54,864 bases of DNA, taken from assembly GCF_025965085.1 (NCBI RefSeq), contig NZ_JAOPXP010000217.1, positions 1-54,864 on the forward strand. The letters are read 5' to 3'. Made by a program: the position numbers and the translations under genes. Position 1 is the stretch's first letter; each line of letters starts with the position of its first letter. Shown here piece by piece: positions 1 to 11,215 of this stretch. The stretch is from Marmoricola sp. GTDB taxonomy: Bacteria > Actinomycetota > Actinomycetes > Propionibacteriales > Nocardioidaceae. The notes under the pieces were generated by a model. That model did no database searches. It was not told the origin of the DNA and saw nothing but the letters and a program-made list of their open reading frames with translations.

Positions 1-844
<844 letters not shown>

Positions 845-861
<17 letters not shown>

Positions 862-2065
862 CCGACCAGTCTCCTTCGTACTGCGTGTTCTGCGTTTCGT
901 CGAGCACCATGAAGTCGAACGTGTCCTGCAGGTCCTCCTCGGTCGGGAAGATCAGCTTGTTGTCCACGAGCGAGTCGTCGATCTTGACCATCGCCTCGCG
1001 CGCGCCCTCGACGGGGCAGATGTAGTTGACCCATGCCGCCAGCTTCGCGGCGACCTCGGGCTCGTAGTAGTAGTCGATCCACTTCTCGGCGTTGGCGTGG
1101 TGCTGCGCCTTGTTCGGCACGATCATGTTGTCGCTCCAGAGCGACAACCCCTCCTCGGGGATCACGAACTTGATGTCCGGGTTCGTGAACTGCGCCTGGA
1201 TCACGTCGCCCGACCAGGCCTCGCAGGCGACGATGTTGCCGGCGGTCAGGTCCTGGATGTACTCGTTGCCGGTGAAGGCGCGCACCTGGCCGGCACGCAC
1301 GACACCACGCAGGTTGTCGATCGCGTTGCCCCAGTCGTCGGCCGAGAAGTCGCCGGGGTTGCCGCCCTCGATCTTGATCATGAACGCCATCGTGTCGCGC
1401 ATCTCGGAGAGCAGCGTGACCTTGCCCTTGAGGTCCGGCCGGGTCAGCAGGTCGCTGAAGCTGCCGACCTCCTTGGTGAGCTTGGAGTTGTAGGCGATGC
1501 CGGTCAGACCGCTCTGCCACGGGGCCGAGTACGTGCGGTCCTTGTCCCACTGCCGGCCCTGCAACGGCTTGATCAGGTTCGCGTGCAGGTTGGGCACCTT
1601 GTCGCGGTCCAGGGGCTGGATCCAGCCCAGGCCGATCATCTTGGCGGCCATCCAGTCGGTCAGCATCATCATGTCGCGGCCGATGGGCTGGCAGTCGCCG
1701 AGCTGGTTGCGCACCTTGGCGAAGAAGTCGGCGTTGTCGCTGACGTCGTCGGTGTAGGAGACCTTGATGCCGGTGGCGGCCTCGAAGTCCTGCAGCGTGC
1801 CCTTCTGGCCCTTCTCTGCCTCGTCGAGGTAGGCGGGCCAGTTGGAGACAACCAGCTTCCTGGTCGAGGCGGAGACGTCCGGCGCCTTGCACTCCAGCGG
1901 GTTCTGCTTCGCCGAGGGGGTTCCGAACAGGGGCAGGACCGCGGCACTGCCGAGACCGAACACGGTCGCCCCGGCACCCTTGAGGAACGTACGTCGCGAC
2001 GGCGCGGAACCCAGACCACTCGCGCGTCGACCGGCGCCTTGCGTCGGTCTGCCTGTGTCGGCCAC
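845..2065 (-). CDS. potD: Tat-exported spermidine/putrescine-binding protein (PotD-like)
   Basis: This is the extracytoplasmic substrate-binding protein of the polyamine ABC importer, about 406 residues. Near the N terminus it has a twin-arginine motif (SRRTFLKG), a hydrophobic stretch and an Ala/Gly-rich region, so export by the Tat pathway is likely. The mature part carries the family pattern VSNWPAYLDE and binding-lobe segments such as AFTGNEYIQDLTAGN and EGLSLWSDNM. I chose the GTG at 2065 because AAGGAG lies five bases upstream; an in-frame ATG at 2089 would add eight residues. The gene overlaps potA by 17 bases. It is divergent from an Lrp regulator, which is the obvious candidate controller. 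Ligand choice among putrescine, spermidine and relatives cannot be read from sequence. Confidence 0.88.
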
Positions 2066-2094
2066 CCGGACTCCTTCCGTGTCCGGCACACCTT

Positions 2095-2138
2095 GTCACG
2101 ACGCAAGTCGTGACGACAAGGGATTCCGTCGTCACGAC
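2095..2138. promoter_or_regulatory. Repeated GTCACGAC octamers in the potD/lrp intergenic region
   Basis: The octamer GTCACGAC occurs at 2095-2102 and 2131-2138, exactly 36 bp apart, and inverted (GTCGTGAC) at 2107-2114. The first and inverted copies form a dyad with the four-base centre GCAA. Three phased copies just upstream of potD and opposite an Lrp gene suggest a regulator-binding array. The protein that binds is inferred, not shown. Confidence 0.45.
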
Positions 2139-2208
2139 ACACGACTGCCACGGAAACGTCACATTCAGCGTGACTGCAGCACGGTTTACGGGGGTCAGGA
2201 GGGCGCCA

Positions 2209-2235
2209 GTGCTTGCCAGTGCGCACTGCAAGCAC
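2209..2235. promoter_or_regulatory. Near-perfect nested palindrome, probable Lrp autoregulatory operator
   Basis: The arms GTGCTTG (2209-2215) and CAAGCAC (2229-2235) enclose the perfect palindrome CAGTGCGCACTG (2217-2228), with one extra base at 2216. The element ends a few bases before the likely start codon of the lrp gene and would cover its ribosome-binding region. Lrp/AsnC regulators usually bind such dyads and repress themselves; that role here is inference. Confidence 0.5.
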
Positions 2236-2239
2236 CACG

Positions 2240-2743
2240 ATGACGAACATGGCTGACAAGTTCGGTGGCAGCGGTTCGTCCAACGGCCGCGCCACCCCTG
2301 TCCTCGACGAGGTGTCGAAGTCGATCATCGAACAGCTGCAGCAGGACGGGCGTCGCAGCTACGCCTCGATCGGCAAGGCGGTGGGCCTCTCCGAGGCCGC
2401 CGTACGCCAGCGGGTGCAGCGGCTGACCGAGGCCGGTGTGATGCAGATCGTCGCGGTCACGGACCCCCTCCAGCTCGGCTTCGGGCGCCAGGCCATGGTG
2501 GGCATCCACGTCGACGGCCCGGTCCAGCCTGTGGCCGACGCGCTCTCGTCCATGGAGGAGGTCATCTACGTGGTGATGACCGCCGGCACCTACGACGTGC
2601 TGTGCGAGGTGGTGAGCACCGGCGACGAGGAGCTGCTCGACCTGGTGTCCGGCCGCATCCGGGCGGTGCCCGGCGTACGCAACACGGAGACGTTCATGTA
2701 CCTCAAGCTGGCCAAGCAGACCTACTCCTGGGGTGTCCGCTGA
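2240..2743 (+). CDS. Lrp/AsnC-family transcriptional regulator 1
   Basis: This is a DNA-binding feast/famine regulator. The winged-helix domain occupies roughly the first 65 residues (SIIEQLQQDGRRSYASIGKAVGLSEAAVRQRVQRL) and is followed by an AsnC ligand-binding RAM domain. Start choice is uncertain: ATG at 2240 or ATG at 2249, neither with a strong Shine-Dalgarno; a GTG upstream would place the start inside the palindrome at 2209-2235. The gene is divergent from potD and its stop overlaps the likely start of the downstream FAD oxidoreductase, so it probably regulates polyamine uptake and breakdown. It is clearly paralogous to the regulator at 4270-4791: both share QQDGRRSYA, MQIVAVTDPLQLGF, RQAMVG and the C-terminal QTYSWGV. 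Confidence 0.88.
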   Translation: MTNMADKFGGSGSSNGRATPVLDEVSKSIIEQLQQDGRRSYASIGKAVGLSEAAVRQRVQRLTEAGVMQIVAVTDPLQLGFGRQAMVGIHVDGPVQPVADALSSMEEVIYVVMTAGTYDVLCEVVSTGDEELLDLVSGRIRAVPGVRNTETFMYLKLAKQTYSWGVR

Positions 2744-4137
2744 GCTCCCTCGCAGGCGACCGAGACTACCGTTCCCTGTCGCTGTGGCACGACACCGCGG
2801 GCGACGACCTCGTGCCACGCCCCGCGCTGCCGGGCCCGGCGTCCTACGACGTCGCCATCGTCGGCGCCGGGCTCACCGGCCTCTGGACGGCGTACTACCT
2901 GCGCAGGGCCGATCCCGCCCTGCGGATCGTCGTGCTCGAGCAGGAGATCGCGGGCTTCGGGGCGTCGGGACGCAACGGGGGCTGGTGCAGCGCGCTCTTC
3001 CCGACCTCGTGGGACCTGCTGGTCAAGGAGTCGTCGGCCGACGGCGCCCTGCGCCTGCACCGCGCCATGCACGAGACCGTGCGCGAGGTGGGCCGGGTCG
3101 CCGAGCGCGAGGGCATCGACGCCCACTTCCACCAGGGCGGCACCGTGGTCCTGGCCAGCACGCCACTGCAGCTCGAGCGGCTCGTGGAGAGCGTCCGGAT
3201 CGCCCGTGCCCGGGGGTTCAGCGAGGACGACCAACGCATGCTGGACGCCGGCGAGGCGCGCCGCATGCTGGCGGCCGAGCCGGTCCTGGGCGGCATGTTC
3301 ACGCCCCACTGCGCGGCGATCCATCCCGCGCGGCTGGTGCGGGGGCTCGCCCGCGTCGTCGAGGCAGCGGGGGTGCCGATCTTCGAGCAGACCCCGGTGC
3401 GCAGCATCGGGCCCGGACGGGTGGAGACGGATGCGGGCACCGTGCGGGCGGGAGTCGTGCTGCGTGCCACGGAGGGCTACACGCCCGGGCTCGAGGGCCT
3501 CAGGCGCACTGTGGTGCCGGTGTACTCGTTGATGGTGGCCACCGAGCCGCTCGACGACGCCACCTGGGACTCCATCGGGCTCGGTGACCGGCCCACGTTC
3601 ACCGACGGGCGTCACCTGATCATCTACGGCCAGCGCACGGCCGACGGCCGACTCGCGTTCGGCGGCCGGGGTGCGCCGTACCACTTCGGGTCACGCATCA
3701 GCCCGGCGTACGACGCGGAACCGCGCGTCTTCGACGACCTCCGCGCGGTGCTGCGGAGAATGCTCCCGCAGCTCGGCGACGCACGGTTCACCCACCAGTG
3801 GGGTGGCTGCCTGGGGATCACGCGCGACTGGGCCGCCTCGGTGGGACTCGACCGGGCGACCGGGATGGGCTGGGCGGGCGGGTACGTCGGTGACGGCGTG
3901 GCCACCACCAACCTCGTCGGCCGGACCCTGGCCGACCTCGTCACCGGTGCCGACAGCGACCTGGTGACGCTCCCCTGGGTCAACCACCGCAGCCGTCCCT
4001 GGGAGCCGGAGCCCCTTCGCTGGCTCGGCATCAACGCCGGCCTGCGCGCCATGACGCTGGCCGACTCCGAGGAGTTGCGTACCGGGCGCCAGAGCCGGAT
4101 CGCGCGCGTGATGGCCCCGCTCACGGGGGGCCACTGA
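2740..4137 (+). CDS. FAD-dependent oxidoreductase, PuuB/DAO family (probable gamma-glutamylputrescine or amine oxidase)
   Basis: This is a flavin oxidase of the DadA/PuuB type, about 465 residues. The dinucleotide-binding motif VAIVGAGLTGLWTAYYL lies near the N terminus, with GASGRNGGW downstream and the family C-terminal pattern GYVGDGVATTNLVGRTLADL. The family sequence begins upstream of the first in-frame GTG (2812), at LWHDTAG. The best start is therefore CTG at 2740, overlapping the lrp stop as CTGA, with GGGGTG just upstream; this non-canonical start is uncertain. Placement between two Lrp paralogues and opposite potD suggests oxidation of an imported polyamine or its gamma-glutamyl derivative. 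Substrate assignment is inference from context. Confidence 0.8.
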   Translation: MSSLAGDRDYRSLSLWHDTAGDDLVPRPALPGPASYDVAIVGAGLTGLWTAYYLRRADPALRIVVLEQEIAGFGASGRNGGWCSALFPTSWDLLVKESSADGALRLHRAMHETVREVGRVAEREGIDAHFHQGGTVVLASTPLQLERLVESVRIARARGFSEDDQRMLDAGEARRMLAAEPVLGGMFTPHCAAIHPARLVRGLARVVEAAGVPIFEQTPVRSIGPGRVETDAGTVRAGVVLRATEGYTPGLEGLRRTVVPVYSLMVATEPLDDATWDSIGLGDRPTFTDGRHLIIYGQRTADGRLAFGGRGAPYHFGSRISPAYDAEPRVFDDLRAVLRRMLPQLGDARFTHQWGGCLGITRDWAASVGLDRATGMGWAGGYVGDGVATTNLVGRTLADLVTGADSDLVTLPWVNHRSRPWEPEPLRWLGINAGLRAMTLADSEELRTGRQSRIARVMAPLTGGH

Positions 4138-4269
4138 CCCTCGTCCGAGACGGCGGGCCGCAGAGGGACACCGGACGCGGTTCCACGGAGTCGCGCGAAC
4201 CGCCTCCCCGAGGGGGCCTTGACCGATATCGTTCGCGAGGCGGAGTAGTCACTCGGAAGGTCCACGACT

Positions 4270-4791
4270 GTGATCAAGGGCGAGCTGGGCCTGGGCGACG
4301 AGAGACGTCTGCACCGGGCGGTCGGCACGGCCAGGATGGAGATCGACGCCGCCTCGAAGGCCATCATCGAGCACCTGCAGCAAGACGGGCGACGCTCCTA
4401 CGCGACCATCGCCGAGTCCGTCGGCCTCACCGAGGAGGCGGTGCAGCACCGGGTGAAGCAGCTCGTGGACGCCGGGGTGATGCAGATCGTCGCCGTCACC
4501 GACCCCCTCCAGCTCGGCTTCGCCCGCCAGGCGATGGTCGGCGTGATCGTCGAGGGTGAGCTGAAGCCGGTGGCCGAGGCCATCGCTGCCGTCGAGGAGG
4601 TCGACTACGTGGTGATAACGGCCGGCGGCTTCGACATCCTCGCCGAGGTGGTGGGCCAGAGCGACGCCCACCTGCTGGAGCTCGTCACCTCACGCATCCG
4701 GCCCATTCCCGGCGTCAAGTCGATCCACACGTTCCTGTACCTCGAGCTGCAGAAGCAGACCTACAGCTGGGGCGTGCACGACCCCCACTGA
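4270..4791 (+). CDS. Lrp/AsnC-family transcriptional regulator 2
   Basis: This is a second feast/famine regulator of 173 residues with a helix-turn-helix (SYATIAESVGLTEEAVQHRVKQL) and a RAM domain. It starts at a GTG preceded by GGAAGG. About 20 extra residues precede the HTH compared with its paralogue at 2240-2743; the central and C-terminal parts are strikingly similar, which points to local duplication. It is convergent with the acyl-CoA ligase and separated from the oxidoreductase by about 130 bp of its own upstream region, so it is probably transcribed separately. The effector may be an amino acid or polyamine breakdown product, but nothing in the sequence identifies it. Confidence 0.87.
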   Translation: MIKGELGLGDERRLHRAVGTARMEIDAASKAIIEHLQQDGRRSYATIAESVGLTEEAVQHRVKQLVDAGVMQIVAVTDPLQLGFARQAMVGVIVEGELKPVAEAIAAVEEVDYVVITAGGFDILAEVVGQSDAHLLELVTSRIRPIPGVKSIHTFLYLELQKQTYSWGVHDPH

Positions 4792-4797
4792 GGGGTC
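4780..4797. terminator. Short hairpin between convergent genes
   Basis: GACCCC and GGGGTC form a six-base stem around CACTGA. The hairpin overlaps the stop codon of the second lrp gene and precedes the convergent end of the acyl-CoA ligase gene. There is no U-tract, so it is at best a weak bidirectional terminator. Confidence 0.35.
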
Positions 4798-4804
4798 ACT
4801 CCTC

Positions 4805-6454
<1,650 letters not shown>

Positions 6455-6597
6455 CGAGGTCCTCCGTGTCGGTGACGGGCGTCACCAGAGCCTCCCGCAC
6501 GACGCAAGCCAAATCCAGACCGGGTCCGTCCCACCGGCTCTCGGCCGGGACGACGGCTCGCCACAGCGGCCGCGCGAGGGTGGTCTTCAGCGGTCTC

Positions 6598-6603
6598 TAG
6601 GGT
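6598..6603 (+). promoter_or_regulatory. Leaderless-type -10 element TAGGGT
   Basis: TAGGGT ends six bases before an ATG at 6610, the classic actinobacterial layout in which transcription begins at or next to the start codon. No convincing -35 hexamer is visible. It would drive the short upstream ORF and the gamma-glutamyltransferase-family gene behind it. Confidence 0.5.
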
Positions 6604-6609
6604 CGGGGC

Positions 6610-6654
6610 ATGCAACCACGACTCCTGCGCGGGCAGCCGGGAACCCGCCGATGA
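6610..6654 (+). CDS. 14-codon upstream ORF (leader peptide), putative
   Basis: Starting at the ATG placed for leaderless expression, this frame encodes the 14-residue peptide [14 protein letters not shown]. Its TGA at 6652-6654 overlaps the ATG (6651) of the gamma-glutamyltransferase-family gene as ATGA. The main start has no good Shine-Dalgarno, so ribosomes finishing the leader may re-initiate on it. The peptide is arginine-rich (4 of 14) and has no cysteine. That it is translated is inference from the layout. Confidence 0.4.
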   Translation: MQPRLLRGQPGTRR

Positions 6655-8444
6655 GGTTCACCACGCGCCCCACCCTGGAGGGGACCTTCGGGATGGTCTC
6701 CTCCACCCACTGGATCGCCTCCCAGTCGGCCCAGCGGATGCTCGAGCTCGGCGGGAACGCCTTCGATGCGGCGGCTGCGGGAGGGTTCGTCCTCCACGTC
6801 GTCGAGCCGCACCTCAACGGACCCGGCGGCGACCTGCCTGCGATCGTCTCCGTCGCCGGATACCCGGCCCCGCGGGTGCTGTGCGGGCAGGGTCCGGCGC
6901 CCGCCGGCGCGACTCCCGAGGCCTTTGCCGCGATGGGCCTCGACCACGTCCCGGGCTCGGGGCCGCTCGCCGCTGCCGTGCCCGGTGCGGTCGACGCCTG
7001 GCTGCTCCTGCTGCGCGACCACGGCAGCCTGCCGCTGGCGACGGTGCTCGAGCCTGCGATCGGCTACGCCCGTGCCGGCCACCCCTTGCTGCCTCGGGTG
7101 GCCGCGACGATCGAGCTCGTCCGCGACCTCTTCGAGGATCACTGGACCACCTCGGCCGACCTGTGGCTGCGCAACGGGACCGCACCCAGGGCCGGTGAGC
7201 TGTTCACGAACCCCCGATACGCGGCGGTGCTCGAGCGCCTGGTCGAGGCGGCGACCGCCGCCGGGGCCGACGTGGGCGCCCAGGCGCAGGCTGCCCGCGA
7301 CGAGTGGCGCACGGGGTTCGTGGCCGAGACCGTGGACGCGTTCCGCTCGTCCGAGTGGCGTCATTCAGGTGGCCAGACCCTCCCCGGTCAGCTAAGCGGC
7401 GCCGACCTGGCGGCGTACACCGCCACCTGGGAGGCGCCCGCCGTCCTGGACTGGCACGGCGTCCAGATCGCCAAGACGGGGCTCTGGGGGCAGGGTCCGG
7501 CGCTGCTGCAGGTGCTGGCGATGCTCGACGTCCTGGGCGGCGACTCGCTCGACCCCGACTCGGTTGACGGGATCCACGCCATCGCCGAGAGCTGGAAGCT
7601 CGCGATGGCCGACCGCGAAGCGTGGTTCGGCGACCGATCGCCCCTCGCCGTGGAGGATCTCCTCGCGCCCGACTACGTGTCCGAGCGCGCGGGCCTGGTG
7701 GGCGATCGGGCCGACGCCGGCGTGCGGCCCGGCTCCCCGGGTGGACGCGAGCCACGGCTCGCGGAGCACGTACGCCGCCTCCTCGCCGGCCGGTCCACCG
7801 GCCGCTCCGCCGACGTGACGACGGGCGAGCCGACGGTGCAGCGCGACGGGACCACCCAGGGCGACACGTGCCACATCGACGTCGTCGACCGCTGGGGCAA
7901 CATGATCTCGGCGACCCCCAGCGGAGGGTGGCTGCAGAGCTCTCCCACGATCCCCGACCTCGGCTTCTGCCTGGGCAGCCGGTCGCAGATGTTCTGGCTC
8001 GACGAAGGGCTGCCGGCGTCGCTGGCCCCCGGCGCGCGCCCCCGGACGACCCTGACCCCGACGCTCGTCATGCGCGACGGCCAGCCCGTGCTGGCTTGCG
8101 GCTCCCCCGGTGGCGACCAGCAAGACCAGTGGCAGTCGCTGTTCCTGCTGCGGCACCTCGTCGGGGGCCTGACGCTCCAGGAGGCGATCGACGCCCCGAT
8201 GTTCCACACCACCAGCTTCCCGGGCTCCTTCCATCCCCGTGAGATGGAGCCGGGCGTGCTGGTCGTGGAGGACCGGGTCGCCCCCGACGCCCTCGACACG
8301 TTGCGGGCACGTGGCCACCGGGTCGAGCTGTCCGGCCCCTGGTCGCTCGGCCGGATGTGCGCGGTGACCCGCGACCCGGCGACCGGCATACTGGCGGCCG
8401 GGGCGAACCCGCGCGGGATGCAGGGGTACGCCGTCGGGCGCTGA
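6651..8444 (+). CDS. Gamma-glutamyltransferase-family Ntn-hydrolase
   Basis: This is a 597-residue self-processing hydrolase of the gamma-glutamyltranspeptidase superfamily. It carries the family N-terminal pattern [17 protein letters not shown] and [12 protein letters not shown]. The predicted autocleavage and nucleophile site lies in [14 protein letters not shown], with Thr at about residue 406 aligned to the catalytic threonine of the usual TTH motif (here TCH). The C-terminal substrate loop CGSPGGDQQ is present. No signal peptide is seen, so it is probably cytoplasmic and may be a GGT-like amidase or gamma-glutamyl hydrolase rather than a glutathione enzyme. Nearby polyamine genes raise the possibility of a gamma-glutamyl-polyamine substrate; this is speculative. 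Confidence 0.85.
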   Translation: MRFTTRPTLEGTFGMVSSTHWIASQSAQRMLELGGNAFDAAAAGGFVLHVVEPHLNGPGGDLPAIVSVAGYPAPRVLCGQGPAPAGATPEAFAAMGLDHVPGSGPLAAAVPGAVDAWLLLLRDHGSLPLATVLEPAIGYARAGHPLLPRVAATIELVRDLFEDHWTTSADLWLRNGTAPRAGELFTNPRYAAVLERLVEAATAAGADVGAQAQAARDEWRTGFVAETVDAFRSSEWRHSGGQTLPGQLSGADLAAYTATWEAPAVLDWHGVQIAKTGLWGQGPALLQVLAMLDVLGGDSLDPDSVDGIHAIAESWKLAMADREAWFGDRSPLAVEDLLAPDYVSERAGLVGDRADAGVRPGSPGGREPRLAEHVRRLLAGRSTGRSADVTTGEPTVQRDGTTQGDTCHIDVVDRWGNMISATPSGGWLQSSPTIPDLGFCLGSRSQMFWLDEGLPASLAPGARPRTTLTPTLVMRDGQPVLACGSPGGDQQDQWQSLFLLRHLVGGLTLQEAIDAPMFHTTSFPGSFHPREMEPGVLVVEDRVAPDALDTLRARGHRVELSGPWSLGRMCAVTRDPATGILAAGANPRGMQGYAVGR

Positions 8445-8493
8445 TCGGCCGGACCTGGCGAGCACCCGGTGTCGTGGGTGCGCGAGTGGGTAC

Positions 8494-8506
8494 TCAGGCT
8501 GCCTGA
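8494..8506. promoter_or_regulatory. 13-bp palindrome upstream of the type III PKS operon
   Basis: TCAGGC-T-GCCTGA is a perfect dyad about 65 bp before the PKS start codon, within the only intergenic space upstream of the operon. It is a candidate operator; no regulator gene is adjacent. Confidence 0.3.
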
Positions 8507-8571
8507 CCGCACAGGCCCGCGAACACGAACGTGCAGGACTGACAGCCAAAGCACCACGGAGGAGACCCAGC

Positions 8572-9660
8572 ATGCGCATCCTGAGCGTCCGTGGCGTCCT
8601 GCCCGACCACCGGTACGAGCAGCCCCGGGTGACCGCAGCCCTCCTCGAGACGATGTTCGACGACGGCGTGGACCGCACGCTGGTCGAGCGCCTGCACCGC
8701 AATGCTGGTGTCGCCTCACGACACTTCGCACTGCCGCTGGAGCAGTACGCCGAGCTGTCGGACTTCGGGGAGTCCAACGACGCCTTCATCGAGGCCGGGG
8801 TGGACCTCGGCGCGCGGGCGGTCACCGAGGCCCTCAAGGCCGCCGGCCTCACCCCCGAGGACGTCGACCTGATCGTCAGCGTGACGGTCACCGGCCTCGC
8901 CGTACCGTCCCTGGACGCGCGTGTCGCCGCCGTCATCGGCCTGCGACCCGACGTGATCAGGGTCCCCGTCGTGGGCCTGGGCTGCGTCGCAGGGGCGGCC
9001 GGCGTGGCCCGTCTCGACGACTACCTCGTGGGTCACCCCGACAAGGTGGCCGTGCTGATGTCGGTGGAGCTGTGCTCGCTCACCCTCCAGCGCAACGACT
9101 CGTCGATCCCCAACCTCGTGGCGAGCGGGCTGTTCGGCGACGGGGCAGCGGCGGTGGTGGCGGCGGGCTCGACCCGGGCCGCCAAGCTCCCCTCGGAGTC
9201 ACGCCAGCCACAGCCCGAGGTGCTCGCCAGCCGCAGCCGGCTCTACCCGGACTCCCAGCGCACGATGGGATGGGACGTGGGCCCGACCGGGCTGAAGATC
9301 GTGCTGGACAACAAGGTGCCCGACCTCGTGAGGGCCCATGTCGGCGGCGACGTGCAGGCGTTCCTGGAGGACCACGGGCTGAGCCGGGCGGACATCGAGT
9401 GGTACGTCGCGCACCCCGGAGGGCCCAAGGTGCTCGAGGCGCTGCAGGAGGCCCTGGGCGTCGACCGGGAGGCGCTGCAGGTCACGTGGGACTCGTTGTC
9501 CCGCATCGGCAACCTGTCCTCGGCCTCGGTGCTCAACGTGCTCGCGGACACCCTCGCCACACGTCCGCCACGGCCGGGCTCCTACGGACTGATGCTGGCG
9601 ATGGGTCCCGGCTTCTGCTCGGAGCTGGTCCTCCTCCAGGTGCCGGAGCCGGTGGCGTGA
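8572..9660 (+). CDS. Type III polyketide synthase
   Basis: This is a homodimeric chalcone/stilbene-synthase-like enzyme of 362 residues that extends an acyl-CoA starter with malonyl-CoA. The catalytic triad is visible: Cys138 in [10 protein letters not shown], His281 in AHPGG and Asn314 in GNLSSASV. The ATG is preceded by GGAGGAG. Its stop overlaps the methyltransferase start as GTGA. The order PKS III, ICMT-type methyltransferase, FAD enzyme matches the logic of the Streptomyces srsABC phenolic-lipid operon and the Bacillus bpsAB alkylpyrone operon, so an alkylresorcinol or alkylpyrone product is likely. Product identity is inference. Confidence 0.92.
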   Translation: MRILSVRGVLPDHRYEQPRVTAALLETMFDDGVDRTLVERLHRNAGVASRHFALPLEQYAELSDFGESNDAFIEAGVDLGARAVTEALKAAGLTPEDVDLIVSVTVTGLAVPSLDARVAAVIGLRPDVIRVPVVGLGCVAGAAGVARLDDYLVGHPDKVAVLMSVELCSLTLQRNDSSIPNLVASGLFGDGAAAVVAAGSTRAAKLPSESRQPQPEVLASRSRLYPDSQRTMGWDVGPTGLKIVLDNKVPDLVRAHVGGDVQAFLEDHGLSRADIEWYVAHPGGPKVLEALQEALGVDREALQVTWDSLSRIGNLSSASVLNVLADTLATRPPRPGSYGLMLAMGPGFCSELVLLQVPEPVA

Positions 9661-10196
9661 GCGAGGTCCTCTTCACGGCGCTCGTCGTCCTGGTGGCGGT
9701 GGAGCGGCTGGCCGAGCTGGTCGTCTCCACGCGCAACGCGGCGTGGAGCCTGGCACACGGCGGCGTCGAGACCGGACAGCGGCACTACCTGGTCATGGTG
9801 GTGCTGCACACAGGTCTGCTGGTGGGGGCGCTGGCGGAGGTCTGGATCCGGCGGCCGGAGTTCCACCCCGCCCTCGGCTACCCCATGCTGGGCGTCGTGG
9901 TCGCCTCCCAGGCCCTGCGGTGGTGGTGCATCGGCACGTTGGGACATCGCTGGAACACGCGGGTCATCGTGGTGCCCGGCCTGCCCCTGGTCACAACCGG
10001 TCCCTACCGGTTCCTGCAGCATCCCAACTACGTCGCCGTGGTGCTGGAGGGGCTCGCCCTGCCGCTGGTCCACTCCGCCTTGATCACCGCGACCGCGTTC
10101 ACGGTGTGCAACGCCGCCTTGCTGGCCGTGCGGCTGCGCGTCGAGAACGCCGCCCTGCGCTCCGCCACAGCCCAGCCGGCAGGAGCGACGTCGTGA
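9657..10196 (+). CDS. Isoprenylcysteine carboxyl methyltransferase-family O-methyltransferase
   Basis: This is a small integral-membrane SAM-dependent methyltransferase of 179 residues, probably methylating a hydroxyl of the polyketide made by the upstream synthase, as SrsB/BpsB do. Several hydrophobic segments are evident, and the C-terminal ICMT signature [20 protein letters not shown] is intact. It starts at a GTG overlapping the PKS stop (GTGA) and ends overlapping the next GTG start, so coupling is tight. The family assignment is strong; the acceptor is inferred from operon context. Confidence 0.88.
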   Translation: MSEVLFTALVVLVAVERLAELVVSTRNAAWSLAHGGVETGQRHYLVMVVLHTGLLVGALAEVWIRRPEFHPALGYPMLGVVVASQALRWWCIGTLGHRWNTRVIVVPGLPLVTTGPYRFLQHPNYVAVVLEGLALPLVHSALITATAFTVCNAALLAVRLRVENAALRSATAQPAGATS

Positions 10197-11215
10197 TCGA
10201 CCTGGTGGTGGCCGGCGGGGGTCCCGCAGGGCTGGCGACCGCGCTGTACGCCGTACGGGCCGGTCTCCGCGTCACGGTGCGCGAGTCACGTCCCGGCGCG
10301 ATCGACAAGGCGTGCGGCGAGGGGCTGATGCCGGGTGCCCTGGCGGCGCTGCTCGAGCTGGGCGTCGACCCGTGCGGGCACGACCTGGCGGGAATCCGCT
10401 ACGTCGCCGGCCACCGGTCGGCGGAAGCCGTCTTCGTGGACGGCCCCGGGCGTGGGGTCCGTCGTACGACGTTGCACGCGGCGCTGCGCCGGGCCACCCT
10501 GGAGGCCGGCGTCAGGATCGAGCAGGCGACGGTGAAGCACGTGGTGCAACGCGAGAGTGAGGTCGTGGTGGACGGGACAGCGGCGCGGTTCCTCGTCGCT
10601 GCGGACGGGCTGCACTCCCCGCTACGCCGCTCCCTCGGGCTCGAGGGCCGCCCCTCCACGCGGCGCCGCTACGGCCTGCGTCGGCACTTCGCCGTCAGCC
10701 CGTGGACCGGCCACGTCGAGGTGCACTGGGCGGACTCGAGCGAGGCCTACGTGACGCCGGTCGGACCGGACCTGGTCGGGGTCGCCCTGCTGACCTCGAC
10801 GCGAGGAACCTTCGACGACCAGCTCTCGCGCTTCCCGGACCTCCGCTCGAGGCTCGGTCCGACCGGGATCGGGCAGGTGGCGGGGGCAGGTCCGCTGCGG
10901 CAGCACGCCGTCGCCCGGATGTCCGGTCGGGTGCTCCTCGTCGGTGACGCCGCCGGCTACGTCGACGCCCTGACCGGCGAAGGCATCGCCCTCGCCGTCG
11001 CGCAAGGACGCGCCGCAGCAGGCGCCATCGCGGACGGCGACCCCGGCCGCTACGAACGCGAGTGGCACACGATCACCCGCCAGTACCGCCTGCTCACCTC
11101 CTCCCTGCTGGGCGCCACGCAGGTGCGTGCGCTCCGCCGGGCGCTGGTGCCGGCGGCCCACCGAATGCCCGGCGTCTTCAGCAGGGCCGTCAACTCCCTG
11201 GCCGGGCCGGCATGA
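10193..11215 (+). CDS. FAD-dependent oxidoreductase, geranylgeranyl reductase/aromatic hydroxylase-like
   Basis: This is a flavoprotein of about 340 residues. GGGPAGLATALYAVRAGL near the N terminus binds FAD, DKACGEGLMP resembles the geranylgeranyl reductase family signature, and GDAAGYVDALTGEGIALA is the second FAD motif. By analogy with SrsC it could hydroxylate the phenolic lipid to a quinol or quinone; the reductase-like motif also allows action on an isoprenoid chain. The GTG start overlaps the methyltransferase stop and the stop overlaps the idi start (ATGA). Which reaction it performs is open. Confidence 0.83.
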   Translation: MIDLVVAGGGPAGLATALYAVRAGLRVTVRESRPGAIDKACGEGLMPGALAALLELGVDPCGHDLAGIRYVAGHRSAEAVFVDGPGRGVRRTTLHAALRRATLEAGVRIEQATVKHVVQRESEVVVDGTAARFLVAADGLHSPLRRSLGLEGRPSTRRRYGLRRHFAVSPWTGHVEVHWADSSEAYVTPVGPDLVGVALLTSTRGTFDDQLSRFPDLRSRLGPTGIGQVAGAGPLRQHAVARMSGRVLLVGDAAGYVDALTGEGIALAVAQGRAAAGAIADGDPGRYEREWHTITRQYRLLTSSLLGATQVRALRRALVPAAHRMPGVFSRAVNSLAGPA

